A stretch of 64,000 nucleotides of DNA from Bradyrhizobium macuxiense (GTDB lineage: Bacteria; Pseudomonadota; Alphaproteobacteria; Rhizobiales; Xanthobacteraceae). Of the stretch, positions 24,886-33,227 are shown in pieces. The position numbers and the translations under genes are program-made. Under the pieces are notes generated by a model. The model was not told the DNA's origin. It saw only the letters and a program-made list of their open reading frames with translations, and did not search any database. Within the stretch, counting starts at the first letter, position 1. Each line of letters opens with the position of its first letter. Where the stretch lies: assembly GCF_007993935.1 (NCBI RefSeq), contig NZ_VITY01000005.1, forward strand, positions 1-64,000, read 5' to 3'.

Positions 24886-25695
24886 ATGAGCTCTGAGCTT
24901 ATTTTGCCTGTCTTTGGGCTGAGTGGAATTGCTGCTGGGTTCTTCGCGGGTCTGTTTGGGATTGGCGGTGGCCTGATCATGGTCCCGGTGCTGGTGTACG
25001 CATTCGAGACGACCGGGATTGACCGTCAGCATGCCGTTGCGATGGCGCTGGGAACCTCCATGGCTGCGATTGTGTTTTCGGCGGCGCAGAGTGCATACGG
25101 GCATTATCGCCGAGGCAGCACCTCCGTCGACATGATCCGCCGTTCGACGCCCTGGGTGGTTGTCGGTGTTGTATTCGGCAGCGCGCTCGCTTCCGAAGCC
25201 CGCGCGACCTTACTGCTGGGCTTTGTCGCGTGTTTTCAGTTGTTCGCGGCCGGTCTGATGGTCACCGACATATCGAAGATCGGCGCGCTGCAGATGGTGG
25301 CGCGGCGTGATTTCTCTCTCGGTCTTTTCAGCCTGGCGTTCGGTGGAATTGCTGCGCTCGCCGGCATAGGCGGCGGTACGTTGTTCACGCCCTACTTCAA
25401 GGCTGCCGGCATGGAGCCTAAGCTTGCGATCGGCACTTCGGCGGCGATCGGGCTTCCCATCAGCCTGGCGGGGGCGCTCGCTTACGCCTGGGAGGGCCGC
25501 AATGTGCCATTAGGCCACTGGATGCTGGGCTACATCAACTTGCCAGCGCTTGCTGCGCTCGTGGCCGGAACGTTCGTGACCGTGCGGCTTGGTGTGGCGG
25601 TTGCGCATTGGCTACCGTCTCGCGCTCTGGCTGGGCTCTTTGCGTTGTTTCTGGTCTTTAATGGCGCGCACCTTTTGTATTCGGCATTGACGTGA
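24886..25695 (+). CDS. TauE/SafE family permease
   Basis: A 269-residue inner-membrane protein of the TauE/SafE family, whose members move sulfite, sulfonates or other organic anions. It shows the internal two-fold repeat: FFAGLFGIGGGLIMVPVLV near residue 20 and GIAALAGIGGGTLFTPYF near 155, with AMALGTSMAAI and AIGTSAAIGLP each following. About eight membrane segments are visible. ATG at 24886 follows a strong GGGAGGA site. The AEC transporter gene starts 43 bases downstream in the same direction. The substrate is not readable. Confidence 0.88.
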   Translation: MSSELILPVFGLSGIAAGFFAGLFGIGGGLIMVPVLVYAFETTGIDRQHAVAMALGTSMAAIVFSAAQSAYGHYRRGSTSVDMIRRSTPWVVVGVVFGSALASEARATLLLGFVACFQLFAAGLMVTDISKIGALQMVARRDFSLGLFSLAFGGIAALAGIGGGTLFTPYFKAAGMEPKLAIGTSAAIGLPISLAGALAYAWEGRNVPLGHWMLGYINLPALAALVAGTFVTVRLGVAVAHWLPSRALAGLFALFLVFNGAHLLYSALT

Positions 25696-25738
25696 CCCAG
25701 CCACGGCGTTGCTGCGGCGGGCGTTTGAGATAGATACG

Positions 25739-26644
25739 ATGAACAATATTATTCTGCTCTTTCTCTGCCTGCTAATAGGCATTGCTCTCCGCGTCGCCAA
25801 AAAAGTCCCGGAGGGCGGACATTCCGCGCTCAATGCCTTTATCATTCACATATCGCTGCCGGCCCTCATCATCCTTCAGCTCCACAATGTCCGTCTGCAG
25901 ACGTCGCTGCTGTTCAGCATTGCCATGCCTTGGCTGATGTTCGCCCTGGGCGTTCTCTTCTTCTGGGCGCTCTCTGCCCGCCTGAAATTCTCACGGCAGA
26001 CGACTGGCGCCCTGATGCTTGCGGGGGGCCTCGCCAATACATCTTTCGTCGGCCTGCCCATGATCGAAGCGTTCTTTGGCGCCCCCAGCATGGCGACCGG
26101 AATTCTGATTGATCAGCTCGGTACCTACCTTGTGCTGAGCACATTGGGGGTCGCCGTAGCAGCGATCTATTCCCCAGGCAAGGAATCGAAGACTGCGATC
26201 TTGAAGCGGATTATTCTGTTTCCGCCGCTCATTGCATTGATGGTGGCCTTCGCTCTCATGCCGTTCGAATTGCCGGTCTGGTTCACCGACGCGCTGAAGC
26301 GATTGGGCGACACGCTTGCGCCGTTGGCTCTGGTCTCAGTCGGGTTGCAGCTGAGGTTTGACCAGAGCAGCGGTCTTGTGACCGCGCTGGCGACGGGCCT
26401 GGGATTCAAATTGATACTGGCGCCTGCAGCGCTCGCGCTATTGTACATCGGCATCCTGGGGACAATGGAAGAAACGACGCGCGTGACACTGTTCGAGGCC
26501 GCGATGGGACCACAGATCGGCGGCGCGATCGTCGCCGTCCAGCATGGCCTCAACCCACCCTTGGTTTCGTTGATGGTGGGACTTGGCATATCGCTTTCGT
26601 TTCTGACGCTTCCGCTATGGTCCTATGCTCTGCACCACATTTGA
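25739..26644 (+). CDS. AEC family transporter
   Basis: A 301-residue membrane protein of the auxin efflux carrier family, with about ten hydrophobic segments. Typical elements are ALNAFIIHISLPALIILQL in the first half, the GLANTSFVGLPM motif near residue 100 and the second-half counterpart LAPLALVSVGLQL. Bacterial members export malonate, malate or other small organic acids; the substrate here is unknown. ATG at 25739 is preferred over an upstream in-frame start because it begins directly at the first membrane helix. It probably shares a transcript with the TauE/SafE gene. Confidence 0.87.
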   Translation: MNNIILLFLCLLIGIALRVAKKVPEGGHSALNAFIIHISLPALIILQLHNVRLQTSLLFSIAMPWLMFALGVLFFWALSARLKFSRQTTGALMLAGGLANTSFVGLPMIEAFFGAPSMATGILIDQLGTYLVLSTLGVAVAAIYSPGKESKTAILKRIILFPPLIALMVAFALMPFELPVWFTDALKRLGDTLAPLALVSVGLQLRFDQSSGLVTALATGLGFKLILAPAALALLYIGILGTMEETTRVTLFEAAMGPQIGGAIVAVQHGLNPPLVSLMVGLGISLSFLTLPLWSYALHHI

Positions 26645-26783
26645 GAAGAGCAAGCCTCGAAGCCGAGTCCGATCGAGATCGTCATGCCTTGAAGGCGTCC
26701 TGCACCCGAATTGATTCAGGAGCAGGATACTTTCATATTCGACCTGCTTCTGTAGAGGCAGAGGGACGGGAGCCCGTTACTAC

Positions 26784-27764
26784 ATGAGCGAGCCTGATGA
26801 TGTCGAAGCGGCGCGCGCCGCATACGCGCAAGTCCAGCCCCTTTACGCGAGGCTCGCTTCGGAAATCCGGGACATTCTTGAAGTCAAGCTCGCGGCGGCC
26901 GGGCTTACACTTGTCTCACTTACGTTCCGGATCAAGACGCCTGACAGCTTTGCGGCGAAGGTTGCACGCAAGCGGTATACGAACCCAGCCTCGCAAATGA
27001 CCGACCTTGCAGGCGTTCGCGTGGTCTCCGCGTATGAATCGGAGCTTGCTCAGATAGCAGAGGTCATTGAAGCCGTGTTCGATGTGCGGGAGCGCGTCGA
27101 CAAAGCGCGCGATCTCGGCGCCGACAAGATGGGTTACAACGGCAAGGCATATATTGTCAGACTGGGCCCCCGCTACGCCGGTGGGCGATATGAAGGCATT
27201 ACCGATATTGACTGCGAGATTCAGGTGCGCACGTTCTTGCAAGATGCTTGGGCGATCATCAATCACCAGCTTGTCTACAAGAACGAAGAGTCGACGCCTC
27301 AGCGACTACGCAGGGATTTGAACAACGTTGCGTCCCTTCTGGAGATTGCGCAGGGCATATTCGACTCCGTTAAGGAAAAGAGGAGCGCCTATGTCAGCGA
27401 GATCCAGCGAAAGGAAAATGACCAGTCGGCGTTTCTCGCCCAGCCGCTCGATTTCGACACGGTGATGGCGTATTCTCGCTGGAAGTTTCCAAAGTTGGAC
27501 GCATCTGCAAGCCTGACGCAGATGTTGCTCAACGATATCGACCTGAAGGCCTATCCGACACTGCAGGCGCTCGATGCCGTTGTCGATCAGGCTCGTGCCG
27601 CGGTCGCAGCCTATCAGAAAGAAAACCCCGACTGGTTCAGGACCGGCACTGACTTCCTGACGAAGTCCCTGGGTTTTGTTGACCCGAAGTTCCGGGCAAA
27701 ACACCGCTTTGCAACCAGGACGCGGGATGCATTTGAAAGATTTCAGAACTTGGTCGCGAGATAG
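26784..27764 (+). CDS. stand-alone RelA/SpoT-domain protein
   Basis: A 326-residue protein with a nucleotidyl-transfer (synthetase) domain in residues about 20-185 and no HD hydrolase, TGS or ACT domain. Motifs seen: RIKTPDSFAAKVARK, TDLAGVRVVSA (metal-binding Asp), GYNGKAYIVRL in place of GYxSxH, CEIQVRTFLQDAWA (acidic and Arg residues) and NHQLVYK. The C-terminal 140 residues are helical and unrecognised. Family members make (p)ppGpp or ppApp, or act as toxic alarmone or tRNA-pyrophosphorylating enzymes. The missing second His of GYxSxH leaves the reaction open. No small antitoxin gene directly adjoins it. Confidence 0.78.
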   Translation: MSEPDDVEAARAAYAQVQPLYARLASEIRDILEVKLAAAGLTLVSLTFRIKTPDSFAAKVARKRYTNPASQMTDLAGVRVVSAYESELAQIAEVIEAVFDVRERVDKARDLGADKMGYNGKAYIVRLGPRYAGGRYEGITDIDCEIQVRTFLQDAWAIINHQLVYKNEESTPQRLRRDLNNVASLLEIAQGIFDSVKEKRSAYVSEIQRKENDQSAFLAQPLDFDTVMAYSRWKFPKLDASASLTQMLLNDIDLKAYPTLQALDAVVDQARAAVAAYQKENPDWFRTGTDFLTKSLGFVDPKFRAKHRFATRTRDAFERFQNLVAR

Positions 27765-27824
27765 CCTTTAACGTCGGAAGTGTGACCGTCTGCCCGGTGA
27801 AGCGGAAGTTCGCCGAGCTTCCAG

Positions 27825-28186
27825 CTAGATGTTTAGTCCCGGCATTTGCTGGAGCGGATTGAGTGTGAAACGTCCGGACTGGGAGGCCCATGCCTTGCAG
27901 ACGAACTCGTAGGGTGTGAGGCCCTTGAGAGTCTTGAGCCTGCGGCCGTAGTTGTAGGCGGCGACGAAGTCGGCGAGATGGCCGCGGAGCTGATCGTGGC
28001 TCTCGTAATAGAAGCGCGTGACGGTTGCGTCCTTGATGGTCCGGTTCATGCGCTCGACCTGGCAGTGGTCCACGGATGCTTGGCTTTGGTCGTGCGATGC
28101 TCGATGTCGTTCGTGGCGCAAGTGTATTCGAAGGCGTGGGCCCGGAAGCGTTCGCCGCTGGCGATGGCCTGCTTGATCAGCGTGAG
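27825..28186 (-). pseudogene. IS481-type transposase C-terminal remnant
   Basis: The minus strand encodes the end of an integrase-core transposase: RFRAHAFEYTCATNDIEHR in one frame, then VERMNRTIKDATVTRFYYES, HLADFVAAYNYGRRLKTLKG and LTPYEF in another. A one-base deletion near 28070, at the expected KHPWTNGQVER, separates the frames. The N-terminal two thirds, including the first catalytic Asp residues, are absent; similarity ends at about 28187. No inverted ends could be recognised. Confidence 0.8.
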
Positions 28187-28260
28187 ATAGCGGCTGGCGT
28201 CACCGGTTATACGATCAATGGAACAGGGAACAGCGTTCTTGTTCCGCCGGTCGTCACGGC
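28187..28260 (+). repeat. 74-bp copy of a giant-gene segment
   Basis: About 69 of 74 bases match 16229-16302 inside the giant repeat protein gene, in an open plus-strand frame that reads GVTGYTINGTGNSVLVPP. It sits exactly between the transposase remnant and the permease pseudogene, so it marks a recombination or deletion junction. Confidence 0.82.
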
Positions 28261-28744
28261 TGGCGATTTTCTGGTTCGGCATTGGCGAGACGTCCAAGAT
28301 ATTCTTGATCGCGTAGGGCGTCTTTTTCCCGGTCTGGGTCAACACCTATATCGGCGTGCGCGACGTGAGCCCGCTGCTCGGGCGGGCGGCAGCAAGTCTC
28401 GGCGCAGGTGGCTGGCGCAACTTCGCCTACGTCGTCATACCCGGCGCGCTGCCGTTCATCATCGCCGGGCTTCGCGTCAGCCTGTCGGTTGCGCTGGTCG
28501 TTTTGGTGGCGGCGGAATTGGCTGGAGCAGCGTTCGGCGTCGGCTATCTGATCCAGATGTCACAACAGGTATTCGGCTCGATCAGATGTTCGTCGGGCTG
28601 ATCGCGCTCGGTGCGATGGGGGTTGCGGCCGATCTCCTGTTTGAACGCGCCGTCCGCAGGTTGCTGCCCTGGTACGGCGCCGAGCAGGCAGGACAGAAGG
28701 GCTCGCAAATCGAGCGAGCCTCTGGCCGTCTGATCACAAAATAG
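28260..28744 (+). pseudogene. SsuC/TauC-type ABC permease, truncated and broken
   Basis: C-terminal half of a nitrate/sulfonate/taurine-type permease: LAIFWFGIGETSKIFLIA, then VNTYIGVRDVSPLLGRAA, GWRNFAYVVIPGALPFIIAG (the EAA loop) and LIQMSQQVF, then in another frame DQMFVGLIALGAMG to the stop. It lacks the N-terminal half, has an in-frame TAG at 28314-28316 and a frameshift near 28577. It lies just upstream of the DUF971/AprA-like genes, so an ABC importer once adjoined that operon on this side too. Confidence 0.85.
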
Positions 28745-28813
28745 CGAAAGCAATTTATTGCGCGCCAGAGGCGACGGCGTGGATTACAAGCCGTGGCAAG
28801 ACGGAGAGGCGAC

Positions 28814-29107
28814 GTGCAACCATCCCAGGTCGAGTTATGCGAAGACGCAACGGCATTGGCGCTGACCTGGCCGGATTGCGGGATCCGGCAGGTTGATGCG
28901 GTGGCCCTGCGCCGAGCCAGCCGTGCAGCCAGCGAAATCCGTCGGCAGATCGAGGGCATCGAACTGACGCTCCCGCCGGATCTCCACATCGCGGCGCTCG
29001 AACCAATCGGGAATTACGCACTGCGGCTCCATTTTTCGGACGGCCACGACCGCGGGATCTACCCGTGGTCCTATTTGCGCCAGCTCGCCGGACAGCAGCC
29101 AGCTTGA
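28814..29107 (+). CDS. DUF971 domain protein
   Basis: A 97-residue protein made only of the DUF971 (GBBH-like N-terminal) domain: VELCEDATALALTWPDCG near the start, then ALEPIGNYALRLHFSDGHDRGIYPWSYLR at the end, where the D.H..GIY.W.YLR pattern is diagnostic. DUF971 occurs alone or fused to oxygenases and iron-sulfur-related proteins; its role is not settled. GTG at 28814 is chosen because GGAGAGG lies about six bases upstream; a GTG at 28793 is the alternative. The AprA-like gene starts nine bases after the stop, so it is the first surviving gene of that operon. Confidence 0.8.
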   Translation: MQPSQVELCEDATALALTWPDCGIRQVDAVALRRASRAASEIRRQIEGIELTLPPDLHIAALEPIGNYALRLHFSDGHDRGIYPWSYLRQLAGQQPA

Positions 29108-29116
29108 GGGTACGGT

Positions 29117-30853
29117 ATGGATGAGATCAAAAGTGGCCTGACGGAGGTCGTCTGCGACATCCTGGTGATCGGCGGGGGGACCGCCGGGCCGATGGCAGCC
29201 TACAAGGCGAAGCGCCACAGCCCGGAGGCGCGCGTCGTTCTGCTCGAGAAGGCCAACGTCAAGCGCTCTGGTGCGATCGCGATGGGCATGGACGGGCTAA
29301 ATAACGCGGTCGTCCCAGGCTACGCGACGCCGGAGCAGTACACCAAGGAGATTACGATCGCCAATGACGGCATCTGCGATCAGGCGCCGGTGTACAAATA
29401 TGCGTCACGCTGCTTTGAAATCATCCAGGAGCTCGACGGCTTTGGCATCAAGTTCCAGAAGAACGAGAACGGTGATTTCGACGTCAAGAAGGTTCATCAT
29501 CTCGGCTCCTACGTGCTGCCGATGCCGAACGGCGATACCGTCAAGAAGGCGCTTTATCGCCAATTGCGTCGCGAGAAGGTGCTGATCTCGAACCGCTACA
29601 TGGCGACGCGACTGTTGACCGGACGCGATGGGCAGATCGCCGGCGCGATCGCCGTCAACACCCGCAGTGCCGAGTTTCTGGTGTTGCGTGCGAAGACCGT
29701 CATCCTGTGCGCCGGTGCCGCCGGCCGGCTGGGCTTGCCGCAATCGGGCTATCTCTGGGGCACTTACGAGAACGCCACCAATTCCGGCGACGGCTATGCC
29801 ATGGCCTACCATGCCGGTGCCGCTCTCGCGAACCTTGAATGCTACCAGATCAATCCGTTGATCAAGGATTACAACGGTCCCGCCTGTGCATATGTGGCCG
29901 GTCCATTCGGAGCCTACACCACCAACAGCGAAGGAAACCGTTTCATCGAGTGCGACTACTGGTCGGGACAGATGATGCAGGAGTTCTATAACGAACTGCA
30001 ATCCGGCAAGGGACCTGTATTCCTGAAACTCAATCACCTGCACAGCGATACGATCGGCAAGATCGAGGCGGTCTTGCATCAGGTCGAGCGACCGTCACGG
30101 GGACGGTTCCACGAGAATCGTGGGACAAACTACCGCGAACGCATGATCGAGATGCATATTTCCGAGATCGGCTTTTGCTCCGGGCATAGTGCCTCGGGGG
30201 TCTATGTCGACGAATTTGCGCGTACCACGGTGCCGGGGCTTTATGCGGCCGGCGACATGGCAAGCGTCCCGCACAATTACATGCTCGGCGCCTTCACCAA
30301 CGGAGCGGTGGCAGGCGAGCACGCGGCGGAAGTTGCCGCCAACATCGACCTCGCCGACTATGACGCCGCCGATGTCGTGCGCGAGCAGCAACGCGTGCTG
30401 GCCGCAACACGACGGGAGGATGGCATTCCGCCAAACCAGCTCGAATACAAGGCGCGACGCTTTGTGAATGACTATCTTCAGCCGCCGAAGGTGACCGCGA
30501 AGATGAAACTGGGGCAGGCGCGTTTCGCCGAAATCCGCGAGGATATGGAGAGCGCGATGGTGGTGCGTGACGCGCACGAACTGATGCGTTCACTGGAAGC
30601 GGCGTCGATCCTGGATTGTGCCGAAATGGCGGCGTTTGCTTCGCTGTTTCGTACCGAGAGCCGATGGGGGCTCTATCATCATCGTGTTGAATATCCCGAG
30701 AAGAATGATGACGACTGGTTCTGCCACAGCATCCTGCGCAAGCGGGGCGGACGGATGACCGCAGAGAAGCGGCCGGTCGCGCCCTACATAGTCCCAATCG
30801 ACGAATCCGAGCGTTCGGCCTATGACCGCCAGCGCATCCGGCAGCACGCCTAG
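29117..30853 (+). CDS. AprA-like FAD flavoprotein (fumarate reductase/APS reductase superfamily)
   Basis: A 578-residue flavoenzyme subunit. Residues about 12-30 hold the dinucleotide fold (DILVIGGGTAGPMAAYKA). The second FAD contact is GLYAAGDMASVPHNYMLGAF near 375. The active-site region (NRGTNYRERMIEMHISEIGF) has Arg and His residues placed as in the AprA branch rather than in fumarate reductase. The C-terminal helical domain is present. There is no twin-arginine or Sec signal, so it is cytoplasmic. With the ferredoxin 17 bases downstream it resembles dissimilatory APS reductase AprAB in layout, but the context (importer, HEAT protein, no sulfate-oxidation genes) argues for a different substrate. 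It is too long and too complete to be decayed. Confidence 0.82.
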   Translation: MDEIKSGLTEVVCDILVIGGGTAGPMAAYKAKRHSPEARVVLLEKANVKRSGAIAMGMDGLNNAVVPGYATPEQYTKEITIANDGICDQAPVYKYASRCFEIIQELDGFGIKFQKNENGDFDVKKVHHLGSYVLPMPNGDTVKKALYRQLRREKVLISNRYMATRLLTGRDGQIAGAIAVNTRSAEFLVLRAKTVILCAGAAGRLGLPQSGYLWGTYENATNSGDGYAMAYHAGAALANLECYQINPLIKDYNGPACAYVAGPFGAYTTNSEGNRFIECDYWSGQMMQEFYNELQSGKGPVFLKLNHLHSDTIGKIEAVLHQVERPSRGRFHENRGTNYRERMIEMHISEIGFCSGHSASGVYVDEFARTTVPGLYAAGDMASVPHNYMLGAFTNGAVAGEHAAEVAANIDLADYDAADVVREQQRVLAATRREDGIPPNQLEYKARRFVNDYLQPPKVTAKMKLGQARFAEIREDMESAMVVRDAHELMRSLEAASILDCAEMAAFASLFRTESRWGLYHHRVEYPEKNDDDWFCHSILRKRGGRMTAEKRPVAPYIVPIDESERSAYDRQRIRQHA

Positions 30854-30870
30854 AGAGAAGCGGACGTTTC

Positions 30871-31104
30871 ATGCCAATTGCTCATACGCCAACCGCTGTT
30901 CCAGTTGTCGTCGACGAGGCCAAATGCATTGCCGACAAGGGGTGCACGGTCTGCGTCGACGTTTGCCCGCTGGATGTGCTCCGGATCAGCGATCTCACCG
31001 GCAAGGCCTACATGAAATACGACGAGTGCTGGTACTGCATGCCCTGCGAGACCGATTGCCCGACCGGTGCCGTGACGGTCAACATTCCCTATCTGTTGCG
31101 CTGA
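30871..31104 (+). CDS. AprB-like 2x[4Fe-4S] ferredoxin
   Basis: A 77-residue electron-transfer protein with eight cysteines in two sets: C19-x5-C25-x2-C28-x3-C32-P and C53-x2-C56-x2-C59-x3-C63-P. The second half, ECWYCMPCETDCPTGAVTV, is laid out like the beta subunit of APS reductase (ECW.C..C...CP..AI.V). It should pass electrons to or from the AprA-like flavoprotein encoded just upstream. The longer tail of classical AprB is missing, so it is a minimal version. Its stop is one base before the ATG of the HEAT-repeat gene. Confidence 0.88.
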   Translation: MPIAHTPTAVPVVVDEAKCIADKGCTVCVDVCPLDVLRISDLTGKAYMKYDECWYCMPCETDCPTGAVTVNIPYLLR

Positions 31105-31105
31105 C

Positions 31106-32068
31106 ATGACCGTGTTCGAGCCATTCGAAGCGTTCGGAGATCTCGGAGAGATTGCTGAGCGGCTAACGAGTGAAGACCCATCGGTGCGCCGACTGGCGGT
31201 GCTTGACCTCGTGGAGACGTCGAGCGGCGAGGCGGTTCCGTTGCTGGCGGGTGCCATCCTCGACGCTGAACCGGTGGTCCGCCAGCAGGCCGCGCAAGCG
31301 CTTGGCGAGTTTGACGGCATCGACGTTGCCAGAGCGCTGATCGGCGTCGTAGCCGACCCTGTGGCGGAGGTCGCCCAGGCGGCCGCTGACAGCCTTGCCG
31401 AACTCCGCGATCCCGAGGCAAGTGGCGTCCTCCTGCCGTTAGTTACCCATCCGGCCGCTTTTGTGCGCGCGGCGGTTTTTCGGGCACTGAAGGCACTCCA
31501 GGTCGATGCATCGCTGGGTCCCGCGATCACAGGGCTTGGTGACGACGATCCCGGCGTGCGTGTGCAAGCCGTGGGAGTCATCGGCTATCTCAAGAAGACT
31601 GAAACGCTGCCATCCTTGATCAGCGCAACGCGAGACAAATCTGCTGATGTCAGGCTTGCGGCCGTCAACGCGCTGTCGTTTGCTCGCAACGAGATCGCGG
31701 CTCAGGCGGCAGCCGCCGCGCTCTCGGATTCGGAGTGGCAGGTCCGGGCTGCTGCGGCGGAAGCGATTGGGCGGATCGGTCAGGCTTCAGCGGCGGGCGC
31801 GCTGATTGCTTCGCTCGCCGACAGCTACTGGCAAGTTCGTCAGAAGGCGTTGCAAAATCTTGGCCGGCTGTGCGTTCGGGACGCTGTCGAAGCTGTTGTT
31901 CCCTTCCTCGACGACGAGCTGCCTTCGCTGCGCAAGGATGCCGCCGCAGCGCTCGGTGATATCGCTGATCCGCGCTCGCGCGATGCTCTCACGCGGCATA
32001 CTGGTGACGTGGACCCCGATGTTCGAAAGACCGTGATCTGGGCGCTTGAACAGATTGGCCGTGGATGA
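31106..32068 (+). CDS. HEAT-repeat protein
   Basis: A 320-residue protein built almost entirely of about nine HEAT/PBS-lyase-like repeats of about 31 residues (for example DSEWQVRAAAAEAIGRIGQ, DPGVRVQAVGVIGYL, LPSLRKDAAAALGDIAD). Such solenoids are scaffolds or chaperones for protein partners and cofactor insertion, not enzymes. Tight coupling to the flavoprotein and ferredoxin genes suggests it assembles or docks that complex. Its stop abuts the stop of the convergent Crp/Fnr gene with no base between. Confidence 0.85.
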   Translation: MTVFEPFEAFGDLGEIAERLTSEDPSVRRLAVLDLVETSSGEAVPLLAGAILDAEPVVRQQAAQALGEFDGIDVARALIGVVADPVAEVAQAAADSLAELRDPEASGVLLPLVTHPAAFVRAAVFRALKALQVDASLGPAITGLGDDDPGVRVQAVGVIGYLKKTETLPSLISATRDKSADVRLAAVNALSFARNEIAAQAAAAALSDSEWQVRAAAAEAIGRIGQASAAGALIASLADSYWQVRQKALQNLGRLCVRDAVEAVVPFLDDELPSLRKDAAAALGDIADPRSRDALTRHTGDVDPDVRKTVIWALEQIGRG

Positions 32069-32908
32069 CTAATCCTTGAACAGGATGTTTTCGAGAAGAT
32101 CGAGTCGCCGAATCCTGATGACGCCGTCCTCGATCGCGATAATGCGCTTGGTCTGGAACCGCTTCAGCATCATGGTGATCCACTGACGGGTCGAGCCAAC
32201 CATCGCGGCGATCTGGTCATGCGTGACCTTTCGGTTGATGAGGACTGTCTCGCCGTCGGCAAGTCCATACAGCTCGGCGAGATTCAAAAGATATTGAGCG
32301 AGCCGCTCAATCACCGAGCGGGTGCCGAGCATCTGCGCCATCGATGAATAGCACTTGCCCTTGGCGATGAGGCCATCGATCAACGCCAGTGCGAAAGTCG
32401 GCATCTCGGCCAGCATTCGTTGAAGCGCGGGGCTGGACAAGGCCAGGATCTCGCAGTCCTCCATTGCGACGCCGGACCACATGTGGGGACCGCCACCGGA
32501 GATCTCGGGACCTCCGATGAAGTGGCCAGCCGTCCAGTAGGCGAGGGTGATCTCCCGGCCGGATGGTGCAGTGTAGTAGACGCGGACCTGTCCTCTTCTG
32601 ATGATGAAGATGCCGTTGTGATGCTCGCCCTGGCTGAACACCATTTCGCCCTGCGCGGTGAAAACGGCGCGACCGGCGGCCAGGACCTGGGCCTTCTGTT
32701 CGGCGGACAGGCGATCCAGGAACTGGGCGCCGACGTTGAGGCCGTCGATGCTCTCGCTCATGAAAAATGCAGAACCGCCGGCCGCCGCGCACGGTCCGTT
32801 GGAGACCGTAAGGTTGTCTCTTGTTCGATAGCTGCCGTCCACGGAGATGGCTGTCTGCACCATCGGAGAGCGGGAGTAGCCTTCGGAAGCTTCCTTGATT
32901 GTGGTCAT
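32069..32908 (-). CDS. Crp/Fnr family transcriptional regulator
   Basis: A 279-residue regulator. Residues about 55-175 are a cyclic-nucleotide-binding-like barrel (GEMVFSQGEHHNGIFIIRRG, GREITLAYWTAGHFIGG). A dimer helix and a C-terminal winged helix follow (NRKVTHDQIAAMVGSTRQW as recognition region). The Fnr cysteine cluster is absent, so it is not an oxygen-labile Fnr. The ligand is unknown. The first 50 residues are poorly conserved in type, and an internal ATG (MSESIDGL) could be the true start. It is transcribed divergently from the binding-protein gene and converges on the HEAT gene, so it is the probable regulator of the whole module. Confidence 0.85.
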   Translation of the reverse strand: MTTIKEASEGYSRSPMVQTAISVDGSYRTRDNLTVSNGPCAAAGGSAFFMSESIDGLNVGAQFLDRLSAEQKAQVLAAGRAVFTAQGEMVFSQGEHHNGIFIIRRGQVRVYYTAPSGREITLAYWTAGHFIGGPEISGGGPHMWSGVAMEDCEILALSSPALQRMLAEMPTFALALIDGLIAKGKCYSSMAQMLGTRSVIERLAQYLLNLAELYGLADGETVLINRKVTHDQIAAMVGSTRQWITMMLKRFQTKRIIAIEDGVIRIRRLDLLENILFKD

Positions 32909-33227
32909 TGCGGCCCGGATGTCCTGCGCTGTCGTCCCTAGCTAAGTGTGAGGAGATGGCGAAGTCCACTTGTTTGAATGCCCGTCAGTGCACTTAGCAA
33001 AGCTGACGCGAGAACGTCACTCCGCTGGAATGGATTTTCTGCGGATCCGCCTGGCGCGAGAAAATCATTTGAAGCGCTTGCTGCGTGCCGTGATTGGAAT
33101 CCGCCAGCGAATGACTTCTCCGACGCGATGCAAGTAATTGCTTCTGTTGCCGTGGTGTCGGCTCGATAGTGCAGTCCTGCGTTTTGCGGTGGCTGCTGGC
33201 CGCCGATCGATCGTTGGAGATGGGCCG
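32909..33227. promoter_or_regulatory. divergent promoter region with inverted repeat
   Basis: Region between the Crp/Fnr gene and the binding-protein gene. GCTAAGTG at 32941-32948 and CACTTAGC at 32991-32998 form an 8-bp inverted pair 42 bases apart. A classical Fnr box was not seen. A 60-codon frame from 32978 lacks support and is not called. Confidence 0.4.

Noticed and set aside
28046..28345. Minus-strand frame reading through transposase and giant-gene segment as one protein
   Set aside because: It joins unrelated pieces across a junction; only the first part matches a transposase.
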